A stretch of 64,000 nt of DNA from Chersky-840 sp035604715 (GCA_963731665.1 CAVSWP010000008.1:372001-436000); one strand, 5' to 3'; counted from the first letter of the stretch, positions 43,160-51,537 are shown. A program made the numbers and translations. Notes: a model not told the origin generated them from the sequence alone.

Positions 43160-44029
43160 ATGCCCGAGTTCGAGACGCTCGGCTACGAGGAGTCCGCTGG
43201 CGTGGCCTGGGTCACCCTCAACCGGCCCGAGGTCATGAACGCCTTCAACACCGAGATGCAGCGAGAGCTGCGCACCCTGTGGCGCTGGCTCCGGCGCCAC
43301 GACGACGTCCGGGTGGTGGTGCTCACCGGCGCGGGGACCAAGGCCTTCTGCACCGGCATCGACCGCTCCGAGGCCATGGCCGACGGACCGCGGCCCGGCC
43401 GGGGCGCCACCGCGGGGACGTCGGCCCGCGACCTCGAGGCCGCCGAGGAGCGGGTGCACATCGGCTCGGGCACGACCCCCTTCATGTTCGACGATCCCGG
43501 GGACAACCTCGGGCCCAAGAGCAACGACCTGTGGAAGCCGGTCATCGCGGCGGTCAACGGCATCGCCTGCGGAGGGGCCTTCTACATGCTCGGGGAGGTC
43601 GACTTCATGATCGCCGCCGACCACGCCACGTTCTTCGACCCCCATCTCACCTTCAACATGGCGGCCTCCTTCGAGCCCCTCCAGATGACCGGTCGCATGC
43701 CCTTCGGCGACCTGGTCCGGCTCACCCTGCTCGGCAGCGAGGAGCGCATGAGCGCCCAGCGCGCCCTGCAGATCGGGCTCGTCACCGAGGTCGTGCCGGC
43801 CGACGAGCTCAGAGGTCGCGCCCAGTGGGCGGCCGAGGTCATCGCCAAGGCCCACCCCGTCGCCGTCCAGGGGACCCTGCGCGCCCTGTGGGCAGGGCGC
43901 GAGCTCTCCCGGAGCCAGGCGCTCGGCCTGGGATGGGCGTTCGTGGGCCTCGGCAACGACCCCGAGGCGCTGGCCGAGGGCCAGGCCCGCTTCGCCTCGG
44001 GCCAGCGGGTGGACTGGCGCCTGCGCTAG
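43160..44029 (+). CDS. Enoyl-CoA hydratase/isomerase family protein
   Basis: 289 residues from the ATG of MPEFETLGYEE, with GAGGAAGG upstream; the longer frame back to 43046 is unlikely coding. Crotonase motifs: VTLNRPEVMNAFNTEMQREL, oxyanion segment TKAFCTGIDRSEAM, and the second block VNGIACGGAFYMLGEVDFMI. A roughly 50-residue insertion (MADGPRPGRGATAG onward) lies between them. It is the plus-strand end of the acyl-CoA locus and convergent with rdgB. Confidence 0.88.
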   Translation: MPEFETLGYEESAGVAWVTLNRPEVMNAFNTEMQRELRTLWRWLRRHDDVRVVVLTGAGTKAFCTGIDRSEAMADGPRPGRGATAGTSARDLEAAEERVHIGSGTTPFMFDDPGDNLGPKSNDLWKPVIAAVNGIACGGAFYMLGEVDFMIAADHATFFDPHLTFNMAASFEPLQMTGRMPFGDLVRLTLLGSEERMSAQRALQIGLVTEVVPADELRGRAQWAAEVIAKAHPVAVQGTLRALWAGRELSRSQALGLGWAFVGLGNDPEALAEGQARFASGQRVDWRLR

Positions 44030-44061
44030 AAGGCCCCCGGGCCGGCGGCGCGGCGTGCGGC

Positions 44062-44715
44062 TCAGCCCGACAGCAGCCCCACGGCCAGGGCCCGGAAGGC
44101 CCGGGCCCGGTGCGAGCGGGCGTTCTTCTCGGCGCTCGACATCTCGGCGTAGGTCCTCCCGTCCCCCCCGTCGGGGACGAAGACCGGGTCGTAGCCGAAG
44201 CCGCCCCCGCCCCGTCGCTGCGCCGCGATCGTCCCCTGCACCACCCCGTGGGCCGACACCTCGCGGCCGCCGGGGAAACAGGCCATGGCCACGGTGCGAA
44301 AGCGCGCCCGGCGGGCCTCGGGCTCCCGGGCGCCGGCGGCGTCGAGCTCCTCGAGCAGCTTGGCCACGTTCTCGTCGTAGGAGGCGTGCTCGCCCGAATA
44401 CCGCGCCGACATCACCCCCGGCGCCCCCCCGAGGGCCTCGACCTCGAGCCCGGTGTCGTCGGCGATGGCCGGCAGCCCGGTGGCCTGCACCAGCGCCCGC
44501 GCCTTGAGGCGGGCGTTGTCCTCCAGGCTCTCGCCGGTCTCGTCCACCTCGCCCACCGACGAGGGCCAGGCCACCAGCTCCACCCGGTCTCCCACGGTGT
44601 CGGTCACCAGGGCCACGATCTCGGCCGCCTTGTCGGGGTTGGCCGTGGCGAGCACCATGCGGATCCGCTCGACGGCGCCCGCGCCGTTGCCCTCGCCGTC
44701 GCCGGGGCCGGTCAC
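44062..44715 (-). CDS. rdgB: Non-canonical purine NTP pyrophosphatase (HAM1/RdgB)
   Basis: 217 residues from the GTG in a GTGA overlap with rph. It removes ITP, XTP and dITP from the nucleotide pool. Motifs: MVLATANPDKAAEIVAL at about 20, ETGESLEDNARLKARAL, LPAIADDTGLEVEALGG, and GFGYDPVFVPDGG. The first 19 residues (TGPGDGEGNGAGAVERIR) form an unusual glycine-rich extension; translation could also start at the internal ATG. Last gene of the mec-to-rdgB set, as in mycobacteria (Rv1341). Confidence 0.92.
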   Translation of the reverse strand: MTGPGDGEGNGAGAVERIRMVLATANPDKAAEIVALVTDTVGDRVELVAWPSSVGEVDETGESLEDNARLKARALVQATGLPAIADDTGLEVEALGGAPGVMSARYSGEHASYDENVAKLLEELDAAGAREPEARRARFRTVAMACFPGGREVSAHGVVQGTIAAQRRGGGGFGYDPVFVPDGGDGRTYAEMSSAEKNARSHRARAFRALAVGLLSG

Positions 44716-45461
44716 CGAGGGGCGGGGGGCTCGGCCAGCACGGTGGCCTGCGCCTCGAGCAGCCGGGCGATGCCCCCCTCGGCCAGGCCCACGAGCTCGT
44801 CGAGCTCGCCGCGCGTGAAGGCCAGGCCCTCGGCCGTGCCCTGCACCTCGACGAAGCGGCCCGAGCCGGTCATCACCACGTTCATGTCCACCTCGGCCCG
44901 CGAGTCCTCGGAGTAGTCCAGGTCCAACAGGCACGCCCCGTCCACCACGCCCACCGACACCGCCGCGCAGGCGTCGGTGAGCGGGTGCGATGAGATCACC
45001 CTCTTGTCGACCAGGCGCGTGAAGCAGTCGTGCAACGCCACGTAGGCGCCGCAGATCGACGCCGTGCGCGTCCCGCCGTCGGCCTGCAGGGCGTCACAGT
45101 CCACCGTCACCGACAACTCGCCCATGGCCACCAGGTCGGTCACCGCCCGCAGCGAGCGCCCGATGAGGCGCTGGATCTCGTGGGTGCGGCCCGACTGCTT
45201 CCCCTTGGCGGCCTCGCGTCCCACCCGCTCGGCCGAGGACCCCGGCAGCAGGGAGTACTCGGCGGTCACCCACCCCTTGCCGCCGCCGCGCAGCCACGGG
45301 GGGACCCGGTCCTCCACCGACGCCGTGCACAGCACCTTGGTCCGGCCCATCGACACCAGGACCGAGCCGTTGGCGAACTCGGTGAAGTCGCGGGCGAAGC
45401 TCACCGGTCGCAGCTCGCCCACGTCCCGGCCGTCGGCCCGCAGGGCCCGGGGGTCGGTCAC
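44712..45461 (-). CDS. rph: Ribonuclease PH
   Basis: 249 residues from the GTG in a GTGA overlap with the MBL gene. A phosphorolytic 3'-exoribonuclease for tRNA maturation. Motifs: FTEFANGSVLVSMGRTKVLC, RVPPWLRGGGKGWVTAEYSL, the RNA-binding EIQRLIGRSLRAV and the phosphate-site region ALQADGGTRTASICGAYVAL, plus LDLDYSEDSRAEVDMNVVM with the metal acids. The gene order MBL-rph-rdgB matches Rv1339-Rv1341. Confidence 0.95.
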   Translation of the reverse strand: MTDPRALRADGRDVGELRPVSFARDFTEFANGSVLVSMGRTKVLCTASVEDRVPPWLRGGGKGWVTAEYSLLPGSSAERVGREAAKGKQSGRTHEIQRLIGRSLRAVTDLVAMGELSVTVDCDALQADGGTRTASICGAYVALHDCFTRLVDKRVISSHPLTDACAAVSVGVVDGACLLDLDYSEDSRAEVDMNVVMTGSGRFVEVQGTAEGLAFTRGELDELVGLAEGGIARLLEAQATVLAEPPAPR

Positions 45462-46189
45462 AGCGAGTAGCCCCGGCCCACGGCGGCCTGCTCCACACAA
45501 CCCCCGAAGGACTCGGTGGCCTCGACCAGCACCTCAGCGGCGCTCACCGTCGGCCACCGGTGGGTGACCACCAAGCGCCGCGCCCCGGCCTCCTTGGCGT
45601 TGGACCCTGCTTCGCGGGCGGTCATGTGGATGGGCGGGCCTTTGCGCTCGTCGACGTACGTGGCCTCGCACAGGGCAAGGTCGAGGCCCGGGCCCAGCGA
45701 CGAGAACGACCACTGCGGCCCGGAGTCGGCAGAGTACCCCAGCGCGCTCGTGGGCCCGTCGAGGCGCGTCGCCAGGGTGACCGGCGGGTGGTCGGTGCGG
45801 GTGAAGCGCAGCCGCAGATCACCGACGTCCGCCCCGTCACCGTCGCCCACCTCGTGCCAATCGAGGATCCCCTCGACCTCCTGGGTCAGATGCGACCGGA
45901 CGCCGGGCGCGGCGTACACCGGGACGGGCCGGCGGTGGAACTCGTACACCCAGCGGGCCGCGGTGATGAACCCCTCGATGTCGCTGAAGTGGTCGTGGTG
46001 CTCATGCGTCAGCACGATGGCCGACAGCGCCAGCGGGTCGGTGAACCGCTGGAGGTTTCCGAAGGTCCCGGGACCGGCGTCCATCCACACCGACGTCCCC
46101 GAGTCCCACGACCGCACCAGGTACCCGCTGGCCGCGCCCCCGGCGGCCTGATGCGACCCGTCACAACCCAGCACCGTGAGGGTGAGCAC
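45458..46189 (-). CDS. MBL-fold metallohydrolase (Rv1339-like)
   Basis: 243 residues, GTG start. The metal motif HxHxDH is THEHHDHFSDIEG, with a further histidine in TRTDHPPVTLA and late VVTHRWPT. Synteny with murI upstream and rph downstream matches Mycobacterium Rv1339, a member with reported cAMP phosphodiesterase activity; here that activity is inference only. It overlaps rph by 4 nt. Confidence 0.9.
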   Translation of the reverse strand: MLTLTVLGCDGSHQAAGGAASGYLVRSWDSGTSVWMDAGPGTFGNLQRFTDPLALSAIVLTHEHHDHFSDIEGFITAARWVYEFHRRPVPVYAAPGVRSHLTQEVEGILDWHEVGDGDGADVGDLRLRFTRTDHPPVTLATRLDGPTSALGYSADSGPQWSFSSLGPGLDLALCEATYVDERKGPPIHMTAREAGSNAKEAGARRLVVTHRWPTVSAAEVLVEATESFGGCVEQAAVGRGYSL

Positions 46190-46195
46190 GTCGCC

Positions 46196-47098
46196 TCAGC
46201 CCGACGCCGCGCCGGGACGGCCGCCCGAGACCCCGCCGGCTCCCCCACCGCCGGGCACGGCCGCCGCCACCGGGGGCGGGACCGGCCAGCTGAGCCCGCC
46301 CACCTCCCCGAGCTCCTCCCCGAACAGCCGGCTCCCCACGGTGCGAAACCACTCCACGTCGCCCGACGAGAACACGCGCAGGGCGCCCGAGCGCCCCTCG
46401 ACCGGGCGCCGCCCGGGGTCCGACGTCCCCGGGGCGGCCAGGATGGCGCGCACCTCGAAGGCCGTCTCGTCGGCCGAGGACACCAGCACCACCTCACGGC
46501 CCATGACATCGGCGATGGTCCGGGCCAGGAACGGGTAATGGGTGCAGCCCAGCAACAAGGCGTCGACCCCGGCGTCGCGCACCGGCGCCAACAGGCGCTC
46601 GGCCAGCACCGTCACCTGGTCCGAGCGCGTCTCGCCGCGCTCCACGAACTCGACGAACCCCGGGCACGAGGCCGGAACCAGCTCGAGGGGGACGGGCAAC
46701 GCCGCCATGGCCCGCTGGTAGGCGCCCGAGCGGATGGTCCCCACCGTCCCCACCACGCCCACCCGGCGGTTGCGCGTGGCCTTGGCCGTCGCCCGCACCC
46801 CGGGTTCGATCACCCCGACCACGGGGACCGTCAAAGCGGCGCGCAAGGTGTCGAGGGCGGCCGCCGACGCCGTGTTGCACGCCACCACGATGAGCTTGAC
46901 GTCGATCTCGTCGACCAACCACCGGGCGATCTGCAGGGCGAAGGACCGCACCTCCCCCAGGTCGCGCGGGCCGTAGGGGTACCGACCGGTGTCGCCCACG
47001 TACACCAGGTCCTCGTGGGGAGCGAGGTCGATCAGCGCCCGAGCGACGGTGAGCCCACCGAACCCGCTGTCGAACATGCCGATGGGGCGGCCGTCCAT
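46196..47098 (-). CDS. murI: Glutamate racemase
   Basis: 300 residues from ATG 47098; a TTG at 47107 would add three residues. Makes D-glutamate for peptidoglycan. The two catalytic cysteines are C74 in VVACNTASAA and C185 in LLLGCTHYPF; N-terminal IGMFDSGFGGLTVARAL and YVGDTGRYPYG are also conserved. A proline/glycine-rich C-terminal tail (about 270-300) is unusual and may be dispensable. The position in the conserved locus fits Rv1338. Confidence 0.95.
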   Translation of the reverse strand: MDGRPIGMFDSGFGGLTVARALIDLAPHEDLVYVGDTGRYPYGPRDLGEVRSFALQIARWLVDEIDVKLIVVACNTASAAALDTLRAALTVPVVGVIEPGVRATAKATRNRRVGVVGTVGTIRSGAYQRAMAALPVPLELVPASCPGFVEFVERGETRSDQVTVLAERLLAPVRDAGVDALLLGCTHYPFLARTIADVMGREVVLVSSADETAFEVRAILAAPGTSDPGRRPVEGRSGALRVFSSGDVEWFRTVGSRLFGEELGEVGGLSWPVPPPVAAAVPGGGGAGGVSGGRPGAASG

Positions 47099-47149
47099 CT
47101 CCCCCAAGCTACGGCACCCGCGCCGCCGCCCGGGCCACCTCGGTGCGGA

Positions 47150-47452
47150 TCAGCCCAGCGGGAGCCGGGGGGCGTCGGCGAGCGAGGGGTGGCCGGTCCG
47201 GCGGCCACCGACAGGGAAGACCTGCTCGGGGAGAAACGACCGGACCCGGTCCTCCCCGGGGCGGCCCCCGATGACCTCGACCGACTCGGCCCCGTTGCGG
47301 TCGTTGCGCACGTACCCAAGAAACCGCCACGCCGCTCCCCGCAGGGCCAGCCCCTCGATCTCGACGAGGTCGCCGCGCCGCAGCCCGTTCCACTGCTCGC
47401 TGCGGTGCAGATGGCCGGGCAGCGCCTGCACCTTGGTCCGGACGCCGCGCAT
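47150..47452 (-). CDS. Small conserved-looking hypothetical protein
   Basis: 100 residues, ATG start. The middle is likely a small beta-barrel (RRGDLVEIEGLALRGAAWRF then GYVRNDRNGAESVEVIGGRP), followed by RSFLPEQVFPVG. No catalytic motif or membrane segment. It lies between murI and the divergent encapsulin cassette, in the place where mycobacteria have the rhomboid gene Rv1337. Family not recognised. Confidence 0.6.
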   Translation of the reverse strand: MRGVRTKVQALPGHLHRSEQWNGLRRGDLVEIEGLALRGAAWRFLGYVRNDRNGAESVEVIGGRPGEDRVRSFLPEQVFPVGGRRTGHPSLADAPRLPLG

Positions 47453-47521
47453 GCCCGAAAGCTATACCGTGTCCCGTGGACGGGCGCGCCATCCAGAGTG
47501 CGGCGACCCAGGGAGCGCGAC

Positions 47522-47897
47522 ATGGCGAGCGAAGGACTGCACGAAGCGGCCGACCTCCTCGACGAGGAGACCATCGACCACCACCGGGCCATGACCTCGC
47601 TGTGCGAGGAGCTCGAGGCCGTCGACTGGTACGACCAGCGGGTCAAGGCCACCTCGGACTCGAGCCTGGCCGAGGTCCTGGCGCACAACCGCGACGAGGA
47701 GAAGGAGCACGCCTCGATGACCCTCGAGTGGCTCCGGCGCCGCGACCCCAAACTCGACCAGCACCTGCGCACCTACCTCTTCACCTCCGGGTCGATCCTC
47801 GGGATCGGAGGCCGAGGCCGGATCCGACCCGGCCGAAGGGCCCGGTGCCGGCGACGGATCTCTGGGCATCGGGAGCCTGAAAGGACACCAGTCATGA
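47522..47897 (+). CDS. Encapsulated ferritin-like protein (EncFtn), apparent single-base frameshift
   Basis: Iron-oxidising cargo of an encapsulin shell. The ATG frame gives 95 residues that match EncFtn closely: SEGLHEAADLLDEETIDHHR, EELEAVDWYDQR, AHNRDEEKEHASMTLEW, LRTYLFTSG. By correspondence with Rhodospirillum EncFtn the metal ligands would be E30, E60 and H63. After ATC at 47804-47806 the frame runs into arginine-rich nonsense (GRGRIRPGRRARCRRRIS). Skipping one G at 47807 instead gives EAEAGSDPAEGPGAG followed by the cargo-loading peptide DGSLGIGSLK and GHQS, stop TGA 47895-47897, total 124 residues. The corrected stop overlaps the encapsulin ATG as ATGA. As written, the frame stays open into encapsulin. 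Confidence 0.9.
47850..47882 (+). other. Encapsulin cargo-loading peptide, out of frame with the ferritin domain as sequenced
   Basis: Codons 47850-47882 read GDGSLGIGSLK, the C-terminal targeting motif of family 1 encapsulin cargo. It lies in frame 3 (start positions divisible by 3) while the ferritin ATG and encapsulin ATG are both in frame 2, which shows the shift between the domain and its tag. Confidence 0.9.
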
Positions 47898-48706
47898 ACC
47901 ATCTGCACCGAGAGCTCGCCCCCATCGGCGACGCCGGCTGGCAGGCCATCGAGGACGAGATCAAGCCCCGTCTGGAGACCCATCTGGCCGCCCGCAAGCT
48001 CGTCGACTTCGACGGGCCCCTGGGCTGGGCCCACTCGGCCACCGCCACCGGGCGGACCACGTCGATCGCCGGCCCCTCGCCCGACGTCACGGGCTCGCAG
48101 CGCCGGGTCCTTCCCCTGGTCGAGCTGCGCTCGGACTTCATCCTGCGGCGCGCCGAGGTCGACGACGCCGAGCGGGGGGCGACCGACCTCGACCTCGCCG
48201 GACTGGAGGAGGCGGGACGGCACATCGCCCTGGCCGAGAACACCGCCGTGTTCCACGGCTACCCGGCCGGGCAGATCACGGGGATCACCGAGTCCACCGC
48301 CCACGGAGCGCTCACCTTGTCCCCCGACGCCGAGCACTACCCCACCGCCGTGGCCGAGGCCGTGGACGTCCTGCGGGGCGCCGGCATCGGCGGCCCCTAC
48401 GGGCTCGCCCTGTCACCGGGGATCTACACCGAGATCGTCCACACCGCCGAGCACGGGGGCCATCTCCTGCTCGACCACCTCCGCCAGATCCTGGGCGGCC
48501 CCCTGGTGTGGGCGCCCGGCGTCGAGGGAGGCATCGTCCTGAGCCTGCGCGGCGGGGACTTCGTCTTGCAATCGGGACAGGACATCTCCATCGGCTACGC
48601 CTGGCACGACGCCGAGACGGTGGCGCTGTACCTCGAGGAGAGCTTCAGCTTCCGGGTGCTCGAGCCCGACGCCGCGGTGGCCCTGCGCTCGAAGAAGAAG
48701 GGGTAG
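47894..48706 (+). CDS. Family 1 encapsulin shell protein
   Basis: 270 residues, HK97-fold nanocompartment shell (linocin/encapsulin family). Start is the ATG in the ATGA overlap, AAAGGA upstream. Characteristic segments: MNHLHRELAPIGDAGWQAIE, RKLVDFDGPLGWAHSA, LVELRSDFILRRAEVDD, NTAVFHGYPAGQITGI, GGPYGLALSPGIYTEI and the C-terminal YLEESFSFRVLEPDAAVAL. It self-assembles and holds the EncFtn cargo through its C-terminal tag. Convergent with cysM at 10 bp. Confidence 0.95.
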   Translation: MNHLHRELAPIGDAGWQAIEDEIKPRLETHLAARKLVDFDGPLGWAHSATATGRTTSIAGPSPDVTGSQRRVLPLVELRSDFILRRAEVDDAERGATDLDLAGLEEAGRHIALAENTAVFHGYPAGQITGITESTAHGALTLSPDAEHYPTAVAEAVDVLRGAGIGGPYGLALSPGIYTEIVHTAEHGGHLLLDHLRQILGGPLVWAPGVEGGIVLSLRGGDFVLQSGQDISIGYAWHDAETVALYLEESFSFRVLEPDAAVALRSKKKG

Positions 48707-48716
48707 TCGCCGGGCC

Positions 48717-49664
48717 TCAGAAGTAGATGGTCCGCTTGGCCCGCTCCACCACCACGTCGAGGTCGTCGGTCCACGCTCCCGTCGACAGGTACTTCCACCC
48801 CCCGTCGGCCGACACCACCACGATGACCCCGCCCTCGATGGCCTGCGCGCACTTGGCCGCCCCGGCCATGGCCGCTCCCGACGAGATCCCCGCGAACACC
48901 CCTACCTCGGCGAGGCGCCGGGTCCACTCCACCGACTGGCGCGGGCCCACCATGGTCTTGCGATCGAGCAGCTCCGGTCCCCCCAGCTCGGTGAAGATGG
49001 GCGGGATGTAGCCGTCGTCGAGATTGCGCAGCCCGTCCACCATCTCCCCGGCGGGGGGCTCCACCGCCCACACTTCGACGGCCGGGTTGCGCTCCTTGAG
49101 GAACCGGCCCACGCCCAGCAGGGTGCCCGAGGTCCCCAGCCCGGCCACGAAGTGGGTCACCTCGGGGCAGTCACGCCAGATCTCGGGCCCCGTCCCCTCG
49201 TAATGCGCCCTGGGGTTGGCGGTGTTGGCGTACTGGTAGAGGAACACCCACTCGGGATGCTCGGCGTGGATGGCCTCCGCCATGCGCACGGCCCCGTTGG
49301 ACCCCTCCGAGCCCGGCGACTCGATCACCTCGGCCCCCCACACCCCGAGGAGCTGGCGCCGCTCCACCGACACGTTGGAGGGCAGCACCACCTTGAGGTG
49401 GTACCCCTTCACCCGGGCCACCAGCGCCAGCCCGATGCCGGTGTTCCCCGAGGAGGGTTCGAGCAGGATGTCCCCCGGCGACAGCCGGCCGTCTTTCTCG
49501 GCCTCTTCCACCATGGACAGCGCGATGCGGTCCTTGACCGATCCCCCCGGGTTCTGGCCCTCGAGCTTGATGAGGATACGGACGCCGGGGTTGGGGCTGA
49601 GCGCACTGACGTCGACGAGCGGCGTGTTGCCGACGAGGTCGAGGACGCTCGTGACGGGGGGCAT
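48717..49664 (-). CDS. cysM: CysO-dependent cysteine synthase
   Basis: 315 residues, fold type II PLP enzyme. PLP lysine K44 in GQNPGGSVKDRIAL; phosphate loop LVAGLGTSGTLLGVG; substrate loop EPSSGNTGIGLALV. Following cysO and mec upstream, it corresponds to mycobacterial CysM, which uses O-phosphoserine and CysO thiocarboxylate rather than free sulfide. The C-terminus ends RTIYF, similar to the flexible lid of that group. Confidence 0.93.
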   Translation of the reverse strand: MPPVTSVLDLVGNTPLVDVSALSPNPGVRILIKLEGQNPGGSVKDRIALSMVEEAEKDGRLSPGDILLEPSSGNTGIGLALVARVKGYHLKVVLPSNVSVERRQLLGVWGAEVIESPGSEGSNGAVRMAEAIHAEHPEWVFLYQYANTANPRAHYEGTGPEIWRDCPEVTHFVAGLGTSGTLLGVGRFLKERNPAVEVWAVEPPAGEMVDGLRNLDDGYIPPIFTELGGPELLDRKTMVGPRQSVEWTRRLAEVGVFAGISSGAAMAGAAKCAQAIEGGVIVVVSADGGWKYLSTGAWTDDLDVVVERAKRTIYF

Positions 49665-49695
49665 GCCGGCGCCGACCCGGGGCGCGAGCCCGGCC

Positions 49696-49974
49696 TCAGC
49701 CGCCGGCCACGGCGGGCAGGATCGAGACGGTCTGGCCCGGCGCCACCTTGGTGTCGAGCTGGTCGAGGTAGCGGACGTCGTCGTCGTCGACGTACACGTT
49801 CACGAACTTGTGCAGCGTCCCGTCCTCGGTGAGCACCTGTCCGGCCATGCCGGGGTAGTTGCGCACCAGGTCGGCGAGGACCTGTCCGATGGTGCCACCC
49901 TCGGCGATCACCGCCGACCTCCCTCCGGCGTGCGCACGCAGGACCGTGGGGAGCCTCACTTCGACAGACACCAT
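49696..49974 (-). CDS. cysO: CysO sulfur-carrier protein (MoaD/ThiS-like)
   Basis: About 92 residues, ATG 49974 (GTG 49971 has better spacing from GGAGG). Ubiquitin-like fold ending in the diglycine VAGG that is thiocarboxylated for cysteine synthesis. Blocks: VEVRLPTVLRAHAGG, VLADLVRNYPGMAGQVL, FVNVYVDDDDVRYLDQLDTK and GQTVSILPAVAGG. Located between mec and cysM as in mycobacteria (Rv1335). Confidence 0.93.
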   Translation of the reverse strand: MVSVEVRLPTVLRAHAGGRSAVIAEGGTIGQVLADLVRNYPGMAGQVLTEDGTLHKFVNVYVDDDDVRYLDQLDTKVAPGQTVSILPAVAGG

Positions 49975-50052
49975 GTCCTCCCTAGCGGAGCCGCCCGACA
50001 GCCTGTGGCCGTGGGGCCGGCGCAACGATTCTCGACGAGTCCGCTCAGCATT

Positions 50053-50460
50053 CTACCGGGGGGCGACCACCACGGACTCCTCGTCGACCATGTCCCCGTA
50101 GATCCGGTAGGACCGCAGGGTCGGATGGGTGTCGCGCAGCGACACCAGCACGTAGTGCCAGCCCGGATCGGGGGCCTGGGCGACGTCGGTGGGCGACGGA
50201 TAGGCGTCGGTATGGGTGTGGGAGTGGAACACGCCGATGATCTCCATGCCTCGCGACTCGGCGTCACGATCGGCCCGCAGGTGGTCGCCGGGGTCGACCG
50301 TGTAGAGCTTGGCCGACGCCGCCAGGTTGCGCGTGGGGTAGCACCGGGCCACGTCACCTGAGACCGGGTCGCCGCCGAGCAACCCGCACGCCTCGTCGGG
50401 GAGCCCCCGCAGGCAGTGGCCCACGATCTCGGCGTAGACGTTGGAGGGCAGCCGGATCAT
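50053..50460 (-). CDS. mec: Mec-type JAMM metalloprotease
   Basis: 135 residues from ATG 50460. Zinc JAMM motif: E23 in PDEACGLLGG and HSHTHTDAYPSPTD with H79, H81, S89 and D92. In mycobacteria Mec releases cysteine from the CysO-Cys adduct, completing the CysO/CysM pathway; the adjacency here supports the same role. It is divergent from smpB with 74 bp between starts. Confidence 0.93.
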   Translation of the reverse strand: MIRLPSNVYAEIVGHCLRGLPDEACGLLGGDPVSGDVARCYPTRNLAASAKLYTVDPGDHLRADRDAESRGMEIIGVFHSHTHTDAYPSPTDVAQAPDPGWHYVLVSLRDTHPTLRSYRIYGDMVDEESVVVAPR

Positions 50461-50534
50461 CCCACCGAGGGTACCGGCGCCCCGGTGGGTGGGCACGGAC
50501 CCGATGCCGCCGCGCCCGGGGTACCGTTCGCCCG

Positions 50535-51089
50535 GTGGCAGCAGCCAAGGGACCGGGCCGGCGGGCGGCTCGCCGAAGCGCCGACGACGGGAGCGACCGG
50601 ATCAAGACCGTCGCCCGCAACCGTCGCGCCCGGCATGAGTACGACATCCTCGAGACCTACGAGTGCGGCCTGGCCCTGCAGGGCAGCGAGGTCAAGTCCC
50701 TGCGCGCCGGACGGGTGACCCTCGCCGATGCCTACGCCCGCGTCGAGGGTGGCGAGGCCTGGCTTCTCGGGGTCCACATCCCTCCCTACGAGCACGCTGC
50801 GGGGTTCGGCGCCCATGACCCCGAGCGTCGTCGCAAGCTGCTCCTGCACCGCGACCAGATCGACGAGCTCATGGGACAGACCCAGCAAAAGGCCCTGACG
50901 CTCGTGCCCCTCTCCGTCTACTTCAAAGACGGCCGGGCCAAGGTCGAGCTGGCCCTGGCCCGAGGTCGGCGCCTCTACGACAAGCGCCACGCCATCGCCA
51001 CCCGTGACGCCGAGCGCGACGCGGCGCGCGAGGCCCGCAGCGCGGCGGGCAAGAGCGTGGGCAGAGGTGCCCGCAAGGAGTACGACTGA
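50535..51089 (+). CDS. smpB: SsrA-binding protein SmpB
   Basis: 184 residues, GTG start. Binds tmRNA for trans-translation. Core motifs: KTVARNRRARHEYDILETYE, EVKSLRAGRVTLADAYARVE, and KVELALARGRRLYDKRHAIA. A basic N-terminal extension of about 25 residues makes it slightly longer than average. The tmRNA gene starts 99 bp downstream, a common pairing. Confidence 0.96.
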   Translation: MAAAKGPGRRAARRSADDGSDRIKTVARNRRARHEYDILETYECGLALQGSEVKSLRAGRVTLADAYARVEGGEAWLLGVHIPPYEHAAGFGAHDPERRRKLLLHRDQIDELMGQTQQKALTLVPLSVYFKDGRAKVELALARGRRLYDKRHAIATRDAERDAAREARSAAGKSVGRGARKEYD

Positions 51090-51163
51090 GGGCCCCACCT
51101 GCCCTCGAACGCGACCGGGTCGGGCTCGGACCGGTCCCCTGCTGGTAGGAACGGCCCCGGCGG

Positions 51164-51169
51164 TAGGAT
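51164..51169 (+). promoter_or_regulatory. Candidate -10 element for ssrA
   Basis: TAGGAT, 19 bp before the mature 5' end of tmRNA, fits an actinobacterial -10. No good -35 is visible at the standard spacing. Confidence 0.35.
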
Positions 51170-51188
51170 GGACGCCGATACACACACA

Positions 51189-51537
51189 GGGGGTGATCGG
51201 TTTCGACTTTGGTCGTCAATTCGGGAGAAGCGAGCCGTGGTCTCCGGAGCCACGTTAAAGAGCCGGAACAAAAAATAAACGCCGAGCCTCAGCTCGCGCT
51301 GGCTGCTTAATAAGTAGCCCGTCCGTCCGGTCTCAGCCCTGCAGGCCGGTAGCGGGCGTCATCTAGCGGGGCTTACCCGAGCGGTTGCGCCGATTGGCCA
51401 CCGGGGAAACTCAAGGTCGGCTGGGGACCCTCGAATCTGCCGGCGGCGGCGGGGGTCCCGAGACTGAGCCGCTGGCTGCGCTCGGAGAAGGCCCGATGAG
51501 AAGCCGAAGGACGCGGGTTCGATTCCCGCCACCTCCA
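51189..51537 (+). ncRNA. ssrA: Transfer-messenger RNA
   Basis: A 349-nt tmRNA. The 5' end GGGGGTGATCGGTTTCGAC is canonical and GGGGGUG pairs with CACCUCC (51530-51536) to form the acceptor stem; A51537 is the discriminator and CCA is not encoded. The T-arm is GCGGGTTCGATTCCCGC. The tag frame ends in codons for AEPQLALAA followed by tandem TAA TAA; the exact resume codon upstream is not fixed by eye. tmRNA 3' ends are frequent integration sites, and a phage remnant follows. Confidence 0.96.

Noticed and set aside
45560..47521. Very long plus-strand open frame upstream of the ferritin, continuous with it for over 1000 codons
   Set aside because: It runs antisense through MBL, murI and the small minus-strand gene, has GC-driven openness and no motifs; only the part from 47522 is real.
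47522..48706. A natural ferritin-encapsulin fusion protein
   Set aside because: The junction peptide is arginine-rich out-of-frame sequence, while the alternative frame holds an intact cargo-loading peptide and an ATGA overlap; kept only as an alternative in the finding.
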